Assembly: GCF_028276765.1 (NCBI RefSeq) | Contig: NZ_JAPYVU010000015.1 | Span: 1 to 36,307 of the forward strand | DNA length: 36,307 bases | Source of the DNA: Sulfurihydrogenibium sp. | Lineage (GTDB): Bacteria > Aquificota > Aquificia > Aquificales > Hydrogenothermaceae | Direction of reading: 5' to 3' | Part shown: positions 1 through 5,736 of the stretch, one piece after another | Position numbering within the stretch: position 1 is the stretch's first letter | Layout: the number at the start of each line of letters is the position of its first letter | Notes under the pieces: generated by a model | Told to the model about the DNA's origin: nothing | Database searches by the model: none | Seen by the model: only the letters and a program-made list of their open reading frames with translations | Position numbers and translations under genes: made by a program

Positions 1-290
1 GTTACATCTGAACCGTGTGGGTTATAAAGGCATCAGATCGGTTTTATCGTCGTCTGCTTCATTTAGTTACATCTGAACCGTGTGGGTTATAAAGTTGTTT
101 CTGGCTATCAAGCTTGTTAATCGGAGTTAGTGTTACATCTGAACCGTGTGGGTTATAAAGAAACCTTTTACTGTAAGATATGATAGACCTATTCAAGTTA
201 CATCTGAACCGTGTGGGTTATAAAGTCATCGCTGATTTCTAAAAAGAACACTCCGTCATCAGTTCCATTTGAACCGTATGGATTATAAAG
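1..290 (+). CRISPR. CRISPR array, trailing end (5 repeats, 4 spacers)
   Basis: Four identical 29-nt repeats lie at 1-29, 66-94, 132-160 and 197-225. A fifth, degenerate copy at 262-290 has 25 of 29 bases matching. Spacers are 36, 37, 36 and 36 nt and share no obvious sequence. The repeat begins GTTACATCTG and ends TTATAAAG, with a short inner stem AACC/GGTT around GTGTG; the last copy also breaks this stem. A decayed repeat usually marks the leader-distal end, so the array is probably read left to right with its leader and older body off the left edge. No cas gene is in the window, so the subtype cannot be assigned; the spacer length and 8-nt 3' end would suit a type I-B or III system. Confidence 0.96.
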
Positions 291-373
291 TGATTATATA
301 ACTTTTCCTTCGAGAAGGATTACGATGACAGCGAAAGGTTGATTGATAAGCATAAAGGAAGAGTAATCTTATT

Positions 374-403
374 CGTCATTCTGAGCGAAGCGAAGAATCT
401 CAT
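374..403 (+). repeat. Dispersed repeat, solo copy A
   Basis: The sequence GTCATTCTGAGCGAAGCGAA followed by GAATCT at 375-400 closely matches the element at 35093-35124, which carries an extra five-base CTGAG duplication. GAGCGAAGCGAAGAATCTC-type repeats are widespread in intergenic DNA of many bacterial genomes. Only a left half is clear here; a possible short right end (ACCCGACG) lies at 422-429. It sits in the gap (291-505) between the CRISPR array and the tRNA promoter, which otherwise holds no gene I can support. Confidence 0.7.
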
Positions 404-457
404 GTTTTTATTGATTTTCTCACCCGACGTATTAGAAATAAATATTTTAAAAAATAC

Positions 458-486
458 TTGACACAAATCAGAGAATTGGATATAAT
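458..486 (+). promoter_or_regulatory. Consensus sigma-70 promoter of the tRNA-tuf operon
   Basis: A perfect -35 (TTGACA, 458-463) and a perfect -10 (TATAAT, 481-486) are separated by exactly 17 bases. An A/T-rich tract upstream (about 441-457) could act as an UP element. The predicted start is near 493, just before tRNA-Thr at 506. The bases after the -10 box are A/T-rich, unlike the GC-rich discriminator of stringently controlled stable-RNA promoters in E. coli. Confidence 0.93.
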
Positions 487-505
487 ATTTATCTCTAAAG
501 TTTAA

Positions 506-578
506 GCCGGTGTAGCTCAGTCGGCAGAGCAGGTGATTTGTAATCACCAGGTCGTGGGTTCGAGTCCCACCGCCGGCT
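506..578 (+). tRNA. tRNA-Thr (anticodon TGT)
   Basis: A full cloverleaf is visible: a 7-bp acceptor stem (506-512 with 571-577, one G-T pair), a D arm with GTAGCTCAG, an anticodon stem GGTGA/TCACC with loop 537-543 and anticodon TGT at 539-541, and a T loop GGTTCGAGTCC. CCA is not encoded. It is the first gene of the operon and starts about 20 nt after the -10 box. Confidence 0.97.
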
Positions 579-601
579 TTAAATTTTAGAATTTAGAATA
601 T

Positions 602-684
602 GGAGAGGTAGCCAAGCGGCCAACGGCAGGAGACTGTAAATCTCCCGGCGAAAGCCTTCGGCGGTTCGAATCCGTCCCTCTCCA
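602..684 (+). tRNA. tRNA-Tyr (anticodon GTA)
   Basis: An 83-nt class II tRNA with a long variable arm, as expected for bacterial tyrosine tRNA. The acceptor stem GGAGAGG (602-608) pairs with 677-683 and is followed by discriminator A at 684. The anticodon stem GGAGA/TCTCC holds a loop with GTA at 636-638. CCA is not encoded. Confidence 0.97.
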
Positions 685-694
685 TATATTGTAT

Positions 695-767
695 GCGGGA
701 GTAGCTCAGTTGGTAGAGCATCTGCCTTCCAAGCAGATGGCCGCGGGTTCGAGTCCCGTCTCCCGCT
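695..767 (+). tRNA. tRNA-Gly (anticodon TCC)
   Basis: The acceptor stem GCGGGAG (695-701) pairs perfectly with 760-766. The anticodon stem TCTGC/GCAGA encloses a 7-base loop with anticodon TCC at 728-730. The D and T arms are canonical. No CCA is encoded. Third tRNA of the operon. Confidence 0.97.
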
Positions 768-780
768 CTCCAATAAAACC

Positions 781-817
781 AAGACGTAAAAAGGCTATGG
801 TGGTCTTTTTACGTCTT
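781..817 (+). other. Long AT-rich hairpin between tRNA-Gly and tRNA-Thr
   Basis: A perfect 13-bp inverted repeat (781-793 with 805-817), extendable by a G-T and a C-G pair to 15 bp, encloses a 7-base loop. The right arm starts CTTTTT. Downstream sequence is ATTATGTTTTTATG, not a clean T tract. It could be a partial terminator, trimming tuf transcription relative to the upstream tRNAs, or a processing hairpin in the tRNA precursor. Confidence 0.75.
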
Positions 818-830
818 ATTATGTTTTTAT

Positions 831-903
831 GCCCAGGTAGCTCAGGCGGCAGAGCACACCCTTGGTAAGGGTGAGGTCGCGGGTTCAAGTCCCGTCTTGG
901 GCT
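831..903 (+). tRNA. tRNA-Thr (anticodon GGT)
   Basis: The acceptor stem GCCCAGG (831-837) pairs with 896-902 with one G-T pair. The anticodon stem CACCC/GGGTG holds a loop TTGGTAA with GGT at 864-866. The second threonine tRNA of the cluster, it ends 56 bases before the first tuf gene, exactly as thrT precedes tufB in E. coli. Confidence 0.97.
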
Positions 904-939
904 CTGAGAGAGGTTTGGTAAAAATAAATAACTTTTCTT

Positions 940-2153
940 TATTTAGGAGGTAAAAATAAATGGCAAAAGAAAAATTTGTTAGAGGAAAAGAACACATAAA
1001 CGTAGGAACAATAGGACACGTTGACCACGGAAAAACAACACTAACAGCAGCTATCACATACGTACAAAGCAAAAAAGGATTAGCAAAATTCGTTGGATAT
1101 GCAGATATAGACAAAGCTCCAGAAGAAAGAGAAAGAGGAATTACAATCAACATCACACACGTAGAATATGAGACAGAAAAAAGACACTATGCACACGTAG
1201 ACTGCCCAGGACACGCAGACTACATCAAGAATATGATCACCGGTGCAGCACAAATGGACGGAGCAATCCTTGTAGTATCAGCAGCAGATGGACCAATGCC
1301 ACAAACAAGAGAACACGTACTTCTTGCAAGACAAGTTAACGTACCATACATCGTAGTATTCTTAAACAAATGCGATATGGTGGATGACCCAGAATTGATA
1401 GACTTGGTAGAGATGGAAGTAAGAGAATTATTAAGCAAATACGACTTTCCAGGAGATGAAGTACCAGTAATAAGAGGGTCAGCACTTGGAGCATTAAACG
1501 ATGACCCAAAATGGTTTGCATCAGTAGAAGAGTTATTAAAAGCAATGGATGAATACATACCAACACCTCCAAGAGAAACAGACAAACCATTCCTAATGGC
1601 AATAGAAGACGTATTCTCAATAACAGGAAGGGGAACAGTAGTAACAGGAAGAGTAGAAAGAGGAACATTAAAAGTAGGTGACGAAGTAGAGATAGTAGGA
1701 TTATCAGAAGAGAAGAAGAAGACAGTAGTAACAGGAATAGAGATGTTCAGAAAACAATTAGATGAAGCAATAGCAGGTGACAACATAGGAGTCCTATTAA
1801 GAGGAATCACAAAAGACGAAGTAGAAAGAGGACAAGTATTAGCAAAACCAGGAACAATCACACCTCACAAGAAATTCAAAGCACAAGTTTACGTATTAAG
1901 CAAAGAAGAAGGTGGAAGACATACACCATTCTTCTTAGGATACAGACCACAGTTTTACATCAGAACAGCAGACATAACAGGAACAATAATAGGATTACCA
2001 GAAGGACAAGAGATGGTAATGCCAGGAGATAACGTAGAGTTAACAGTAGAGTTAATGGTGCCAGTAGCTATGGAAGAGCAAATGAGATTTGCTATCAGAG
2101 AAGGTGGAAAAACAGTAGGTGCTGGCGTTGTTACTAAAATACTTGAATAATTG
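940..2153 (+). repeat. Long direct repeat, copy 1 (tuf)
   Basis: A 1214-bp unit that appears identical to 18532-19745, covering the Shine-Dalgarno sequence, the whole tuf reading frame and three bases after the stop codon. The offset is 17,592 bases. Similarity resumes for a few bases past the edge (GAGGAATA) and then fades. Confidence 0.93.
960..2150 (+). CDS. tuf: Elongation factor Tu (copy 1)
   Basis: EF-Tu is the GTPase that brings aminoacyl-tRNA to the ribosomal A site in the cytoplasm. The 396-residue protein has the usual length. Its GTP-binding motifs are visible: GHVDHGKT (19-26), DCPGH (81-85) and NKCD (136-139), followed by the two beta-barrel domains. The ATG start follows TTAGGAGG by 9 bases. 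The protein is identical to the second copy at 18552-19742. Codons in the body end strongly in A (GCA, GTA, ACA, GGA, AGA), noticeably more than in the neighbouring genes, as expected of a very highly expressed gene. It is transcribed behind four tRNAs, the tufB-type context. Confidence 0.99.
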   Translation: MAKEKFVRGKEHINVGTIGHVDHGKTTLTAAITYVQSKKGLAKFVGYADIDKAPEERERGITINITHVEYETEKRHYAHVDCPGHADYIKNMITGAAQMDGAILVVSAADGPMPQTREHVLLARQVNVPYIVVFLNKCDMVDDPELIDLVEMEVRELLSKYDFPGDEVPVIRGSALGALNDDPKWFASVEELLKAMDEYIPTPPRETDKPFLMAIEDVFSITGRGTVVTGRVERGTLKVGDEVEIVGLSEEKKKTVVTGIEMFRKQLDEAIAGDNIGVLLRGITKDEVERGQVLAKPGTITPHKKFKAQVYVLSKEEGGRHTPFFLGYRPQFYIRTADITGTIIGLPEGQEMVMPGDNVELTVELMVPVAMEEQMRFAIREGGKTVGAGVVTKILE

Positions 2154-2166
2154 CGAGGAATAAGAG

Positions 2167-2316
2167 ATGAGAGAAATTATAACTTTAGCCTGCACAGAAT
2201 GTAAAAGAAGAAATTACACAACTACAAAAAACAAGAGAAAGCATCCAGACAGATTAGAGTTAAGAAAATATTGTAAGTTTTGTAAAAAACACACAGTTCA
2301 TAGAGAAATTAAGTAA
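2167..2316 (+). CDS. rpmG: 50S ribosomal protein L33 (zinc form)
   Basis: A 49-residue protein beginning [20 protein letters not shown]. Two CxxC pairs (C9/C12 and C36/C39) can bind one zinc ion, marking the C+ type of L33, a small protein near the ribosomal E site. The start is 16 bases after the tuf stop, with GAGGAA as ribosome binding site. Its place between tuf and tRNA-Trp/secE is the usual bacterial location. The length is typical of the family. Confidence 0.96.
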   Translation: MREIITLACTECKRRNYTTTKNKRKHPDRLELRKYCKFCKKHTVHREIK

Positions 2317-2331
2317 TTGAACATGGATTGC

Positions 2332-2404
2332 GGGGCAGTAGCTCAATTGGCAGAGCAGCGGACTCCAAATCCGCAGGTTGAGGGTTCGAGTCCTTCCTGC
2401 CCCG
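2332..2404 (+). tRNA. tRNA-Trp (anticodon CCA)
   Basis: The acceptor stem GGGGCAG (2332-2338) pairs perfectly with 2397-2403, with discriminator G at 2404 as expected for bacterial tRNA-Trp. The anticodon stem GCGGA/TCCGC encloses CTCCAAA with CCA at 2365-2367. It lies between rpmG and secE and ends 16 bases before secE. No CCA tail is encoded. Confidence 0.97.
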
Positions 2405-2420
2405 CTTTTGGAGAATATTG

Positions 2421-2606
2421 ATGGTAAAGTATCTAAACTTTCTAAAGGAAGTTTTTGAAGAGCTTAAAAAAGTAACATGGCCCTCTAAAGACCTTGTTAA
2501 AACAGCAACTATAGCAGTTATAGTTTTAACATTGATAATGGCGTTGTATTTATGGGGTTTAGATATCTTATTTACAAAAATAATTGCTTTTATAATAGAG
2601 AGGTAA
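2421..2606 (+). CDS. secE: Preprotein translocase subunit SecE
   Basis: SecE clamps SecY in the inner-membrane protein channel. This is the short 61-residue single-span form. The conserved amphipathic helix carries KKVTWPS (16-22), followed by one hydrophobic membrane segment at about 28-48. I choose the ATG at 2421 because GGAG at 2410-2413 is 7 bases upstream; an in-frame TTG at 2418 would be only 4 bases away. The nusG gene follows after 8 bases, as in nearly all bacteria. Confidence 0.97.
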   Translation: MVKYLNFLKEVFEELKKVTWPSKDLVKTATIAVIVLTLIMALYLWGLDILFTKIIAFIIER

Positions 2607-2614
2607 AGGCTTAG

Positions 2615-3412
2615 ATGGCGGAAAATGAAAATTTAAACGTGGTTAATGAAGAAGTTAAGGAAAGTAATTTAGAAAAAGATACCGATGAGAAAAAATGGTA
2701 CGCTTTATATACACAATCTAATTTAGAGATCAGGGCAAAAGAAAACTTTATTAAGAATTTAAAGCTTAACAATTTAGAACATTTAGTAGACGAAGTTATA
2801 GTTCCTGCTGAAGAAAAGGTTGTTCTTAAATCTCAAGGGAAGGAAAGATATAGACTTTCTCTAAAAGGTCCAAATAGGATTTTAGAAGTCCAGGGAAAAA
2901 AGGGGATTACAAAATTTTCTATAGAAGATGGCACTGTACGAGTTTTAGAAAGTGTTGAAGGTGATGAAGGGTGTGTTTCTCATAGTCCGATTTCTAAACC
3001 AGGACAAAAAATAACATGCAAAGAAAACAGAACTGAAGCGAGAATTGTTTTAGAGAATAAAATATTTCCAGGATATATTCTTATAAAGGCGAAACTTACT
3101 GATGATTTGATTGATTTAGTTAAAAAGACTCCATTTTTAATAGGATTTGTTAGTGCAGGAGGTAAGCCTGTTCCTTTAAATGAAAACGATGTAATGAAAG
3201 TCTTGGGACAAATTCAAAAAGGTGCACCAAAAATCAAGAAACTTTTATATACAAAAGGAGACATTATTAGAGTTATTGAAGGTCCATTTATGAATTTTAC
3301 AGGAACAGTGGAAGAAGTATTCCCGGACAAAGAAAAACTTATCGCATTAATTACTATTTTTGGAAGAGCAACACCGGTTGAACTTGAATTCTCCCAGGTG
3401 GAGAAAATTTAG
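2615..3412 (+). CDS. nusG: Transcription termination/antitermination protein NusG with inserted domain
   Basis: NusG binds the clamp of RNA polymerase through its NGN domain and links transcription to Rho or the ribosome through its KOW domain. At 265 residues it is much longer than the E. coli protein (181). An acidic N-terminal tail (1-25) precedes [11 protein letters not shown] (28-38), the start of the NGN fold. A stretch at about 72-142 with no counterpart in short NusG interrupts the fold, which resumes at [11 protein letters not shown] (149-159). The KOW motif lies at about 212-240 ([11 protein letters not shown]). Aquifex NusG is known to carry such an extra domain, so this supports an Aquificota source. 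The insertion includes C120 and C135. Confidence 0.97.
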   Translation: MAENENLNVVNEEVKESNLEKDTDEKKWYALYTQSNLEIRAKENFIKNLKLNNLEHLVDEVIVPAEEKVVLKSQGKERYRLSLKGPNRILEVQGKKGITKFSIEDGTVRVLESVEGDEGCVSHSPISKPGQKITCKENRTEARIVLENKIFPGYILIKAKLTDDLIDLVKKTPFLIGFVSAGGKPVPLNENDVMKVLGQIQKGAPKIKKLLYTKGDIIRVIEGPFMNFTGTVEEVFPDKEKLIALITIFGRATPVELEFSQVEKI

Positions 3413-3456
3413 CCTGTCGGTTCAGCTTTGGTGTTTTGTTAAGACAGGCGTCAAAG
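3412..3456 (+). promoter_or_regulatory. Structured nusG-rplK spacer (hairpin, possible pseudoknot)
   Basis: GCCTGTC (3412-3418, using the last base of the nusG stop) pairs perfectly with GACAGGC (3443-3449). The loop contains CTTTG (3426-3430), complementary to CAAAG just downstream (3452-3456), which would give a pseudoknot ending 7 bases before the GGAGG of rplK. In many bacteria L1 represses the L11 operon by binding this leader region; whether this element binds L1 is inference. Confidence 0.55.
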
Positions 3457-3477
3457 AATTCAAGGAGGTGTATTTAA

Positions 3478-3915
3478 ATGGCTAAGAAAGTAACGGCACA
3501 AGTTGAGCTGATGATTCCAGCTCAGCAAGCAGCTCCATCGCCACCAGTTGGACCAGCTCTTGGTCAGCATGGTGTTAACATTATGGAGTTTGTTAAAAGT
3601 TTTAATGCAGCAACTACAAACATGAAACCTGGTACAATCGTACCGGTAGTAATTACTATCTATTCGGATAGGTCTTTTACGTTTATTCTCAAGACTCCAC
3701 CAGCATCTTATCTCCTTAAAGAAGCTGCAGGTATAAAGACAGGCTCCGGAGACCCAAAGAGAAATAAGGTTGGAAAAATCACAGTTAATCAGCTAAGAGA
3801 AATTGCTGAAATGAAATTAAAGGACCTTAACACTGAAGACATAGAAAAAGCTATGAAAATTATAGCTGGTACTGCTCGCAGTATGGGAATTGAAATTGAA
3901 GGATATAAGGGGTAA
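3478..3915 (+). CDS. rplK: 50S ribosomal protein L11
   Basis: L11 forms the GTPase-associated centre with 23S rRNA helices 43/44 and the L10-L7/L12 stalk, where EF-Tu and EF-G act. The 145 residues match the family length. The N-terminal domain shows the proline-rich [14 protein letters not shown] motif (22-35), and the C-terminal RNA-binding domain has [13 protein letters not shown]. The ATG start follows AAGGAGG by 9 bases. It is the first gene of the rplKAJL group and is separated from nusG by a 65-base structured spacer. Confidence 0.99.
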   Translation: MAKKVTAQVELMIPAQQAAPSPPVGPALGQHGVNIMEFVKSFNAATTNMKPGTIVPVVITIYSDRSFTFILKTPPASYLLKEAAGIKTGSGDPKRNKVGKITVNQLREIAEMKLKDLNTEDIEKAMKIIAGTARSMGIEIEGYKG

Positions 3916-3920
3916 GTGCT

Positions 3921-4649
3921 ATGGCTAAAAGAGGAAAAAAATATTTAGAAGCATTAAAGCTTATTGATAAAGAAAAGACTTACAGCCTTGATGAAGCTAT
4001 TCAAAAACTAAAAGAAATGGGAAAAGTTTTGCAGAGAAAGTTTAACGAAACGGTAGAGCTTATATTTAGACTGGGCGTTGACCCTAAGTATGCTGACCAA
4101 ATGGTTAGAGGTTCAGTTGTACTTCCACATGGATTAGGAAGAGAGTTAAAAGTTCTTGTTATTGCTTCCGGTGAAAAGTTAAAAGAGGCAGAAGAAGCAG
4201 GTGCTGATTATGTAGGTGGTGAAGAGATTATCAATAAGATTGCAAATGAAAACTGGATAGATTTTGACGTTGTGATAGCAACTCCGGATATGATGCCAAA
4301 ATTGGCTAAGCTTGGTAAAATCTTAGGACCAAGAGGCTTAATGCCAAACCCTAAGGTTGGAACTGTTACGGCTGACATCAAAAGAGCAGTTACAGAAGCT
4401 AAAAAAGGTAGAGTAGAGTTTAAAGTTGATAAAACAGGAAATTTACATGTTCCGGTGGGTAAAATTTCATTCGAGGATTATAAGCTTAAGGAAAATATTT
4501 TAGCTGCAGTAGATGCGGTGTTGAAAGCTAAGCCACCAGGTGCAAAAGGTCAGTATATAAAAAATGTTGTTTTAAAAACAACAATGAGCCCTTCAGTCAA
4601 ATTAAATCCAGCTGAATTACAAAAAGCCTTAGAAACTAAAGCAGCATAA
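3921..4649 (+). CDS. rplA: 50S ribosomal protein L1
   Basis: L1 builds the mobile L1 stalk that helps deacylated tRNA leave the E site, and in many bacteria represses its own operon. The 242-residue length is standard. Conserved stretches include [11 protein letters not shown] and the [14 protein letters not shown] signature in the middle of the protein. It follows rplK after only 5 bases, indicating translational coupling; GGGGTAAG just upstream is a weak ribosome binding site overlapping the rplK stop. Confidence 0.99.
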   Translation: MAKRGKKYLEALKLIDKEKTYSLDEAIQKLKEMGKVLQRKFNETVELIFRLGVDPKYADQMVRGSVVLPHGLGRELKVLVIASGEKLKEAEEAGADYVGGEEIINKIANENWIDFDVVIATPDMMPKLAKLGKILGPRGLMPNPKVGTVTADIKRAVTEAKKGRVEFKVDKTGNLHVPVGKISFEDYKLKENILAAVDAVLKAKPPGAKGQYIKNVVLKTTMSPSVKLNPAELQKALETKAA

Positions 4650-4660
4650 GGAGTAGAGCC

Positions 4661-5206
4661 ATGGCATTAACTACAGAGAGAAAATCGATTCAAAAGAAAA
4701 GTCAGTTAGTTGCTGACCTTAAGCAAAAAATAGAAGCAGCACCAGTTGTTATACTTTTAGATTTTAAAGGTATAGATGCTAACTCAATAGCAGATTTTAG
4801 GAAAAAGCTGAAAAGGGAAAATGCAGAATTAAAAGTTGTCAAAAATACACTTTTATACAGAGCTTGCAATGGAACACAACTTTATGATAAAATAAGTATT
4901 TTCAAAGAGCAAACTGCGGTTATTTTTGGATATGGCGACATTGTTGCACCAGCTAAATTATTGAAAGAATTTTTAAAAGGAAAAGAAGATGCAAAAGTAA
5001 AAGGCGGTTTAGTAGAAGGTGTGTTTGCTGATGCACAGAAGATTGATTACCTTGCATCTCTGCCAAGCAAGGAAGTGCTTGTTGCTCAACTATTGGCTGT
5101 ACTTCAAGCACCTATTACAAACCTTGTACGTGTACTTAATGCTGTACCACAAAAAACTGTTTTAGTTTTAGATGCTATAAGAAAAGAAAAAGAAAAACAA
5201 TCTTAA
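4661..5206 (+). CDS. rplJ: 50S ribosomal protein L10
   Basis: L10 is the base of the lateral stalk; its C-terminal helix (about 140-181) carries L7/L12 dimers. The protein has 181 residues and shows VILLDFKGIDANSIADFRKK in the N-terminal rRNA-binding domain. The start has a clear AAGGAG site. Only 11 bases separate it from rplA, so the long L10-autoregulatory leader known from E. coli cannot be here. Confidence 0.98.
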   Translation: MALTTERKSIQKKSQLVADLKQKIEAAPVVILLDFKGIDANSIADFRKKLKRENAELKVVKNTLLYRACNGTQLYDKISIFKEQTAVIFGYGDIVAPAKLLKEFLKGKEDAKVKGGLVEGVFADAQKIDYLASLPSKEVLVAQLLAVLQAPITNLVRVLNAVPQKTVLVLDAIRKEKEKQS

Positions 5207-5234
5207 ATAAAATTTTATAGGAGGTTTTAAAAAT

Positions 5235-5621
5235 ATGGCAACAATTACAAGAGAAGAAATTAAAGAAGCTATCAAGTCAATGACAGTATTAGAGTTAGCA
5301 CAGCTTGTAAAAGAGTTAGAAGAAGAGTTTGGTGTTTCTGCGGCCGCTATGGTTGCTGCTGTTCCAGCTGCGGGTGGTGCTGCAGGTGCAGCTGCTCCAG
5401 TTGAGGAAAAAACTGAGTTTGATGTTATTTTAAAAAGCCCAGGAGCAAACAAAATCAACGTTATTAAGGTTGTTAGAGAGATTACAGGTCTTGGATTAAA
5501 AGAAGCAAAAGACCTTGTAGATGGAGCTCCAAAACCAGTTAAAGAAGGAGTTTCTAAGGAAGAAGCAGAACAAATTAAGAAAAAATTAGAGGAAGCTGGA
5601 GCTACTGTGGAAATAAAATAA
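5235..5621 (+). CDS. rplL: 50S ribosomal protein L7/L12
   Basis: This is the multi-copy stalk protein that recruits translational GTPases. The 128 residues comprise an N-terminal dimerization and L10-binding helix pair (about 1-33), an alanine/glycine-rich hinge (about 35-53) and a C-terminal factor-binding domain with [20 protein letters not shown] (78-97). A strong TAGGAGG site lies 8-9 bases before the ATG, consistent with the need to make several copies per ribosome. It is followed by an attenuator-like hairpin before rpoB. Confidence 0.99.
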   Translation: MATITREEIKEAIKSMTVLELAQLVKELEEEFGVSAAAMVAAVPAAGGAAGAAAPVEEKTEFDVILKSPGANKINVIKVVREITGLGLKEAKDLVDGAPKPVKEGVSKEEAEQIKKKLEEAGATVEIK

Positions 5622-5671
5622 TAAACCTTGATAAACGTTATCCCAATAAAGAATTTCCAGCAAGTCTAAGG

Positions 5672-5704
5672 AAAGGTAGATTGTCGGTATGGCAGTCTAC
5701 CTTT
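5672..5704 (+). terminator. Attenuator-like hairpin between rplL and rpoB
   Basis: A 12-bp stem (5672-5683 with 5693-5704, one T-G pair) encloses a 9-base loop and is followed by ATTTATTTT. E. coli has a partial terminator and an RNase III site at the same position, which lower rpoBC expression relative to ribosomal proteins. A similar role here is inferred from position and fold. Confidence 0.65.
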
Positions 5705-5736
5705 ATTTATTTTAAAATCAAATAAGGTGGTGCAGG

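Noticed and set aside
306-330. Short palindrome TTCCTTCGAGAAGGA followed by TTACGATGACA, possibly another dispersed repeat end
   Set aside because: The match to the other copies is limited to TGTCAT and a few bases; too weak to call.
579-888. Minus-strand frames across the tRNA genes, one with SNPRPSAWKADALPTELL
   Set aside because: These are antisense translations of tRNA sequences, a well-known source of spurious protein entries; the tRNA cloverleaves explain the sequence fully.
1220-1861. 213-residue minus-strand frame inside tuf, repeated at 18812-19453
   Set aside because: It is an antisense shadow caused by the biased A-ending codons of tuf; no ribosome binding site, and its duplication only reflects the tuf repeat.
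2591-2596. TATAAT at the end of secE
   Set aside because: The nearest -35-like box (TTTACA, 2571-2576) is only 14 bases away, and nusG has its own ribosome binding site within the operon.
4650-4660. Search for an L10-binding leader before rplJ
   Set aside because: The spacer is 11 bases; any such site would have to lie inside rplA, and I see no clear structure.
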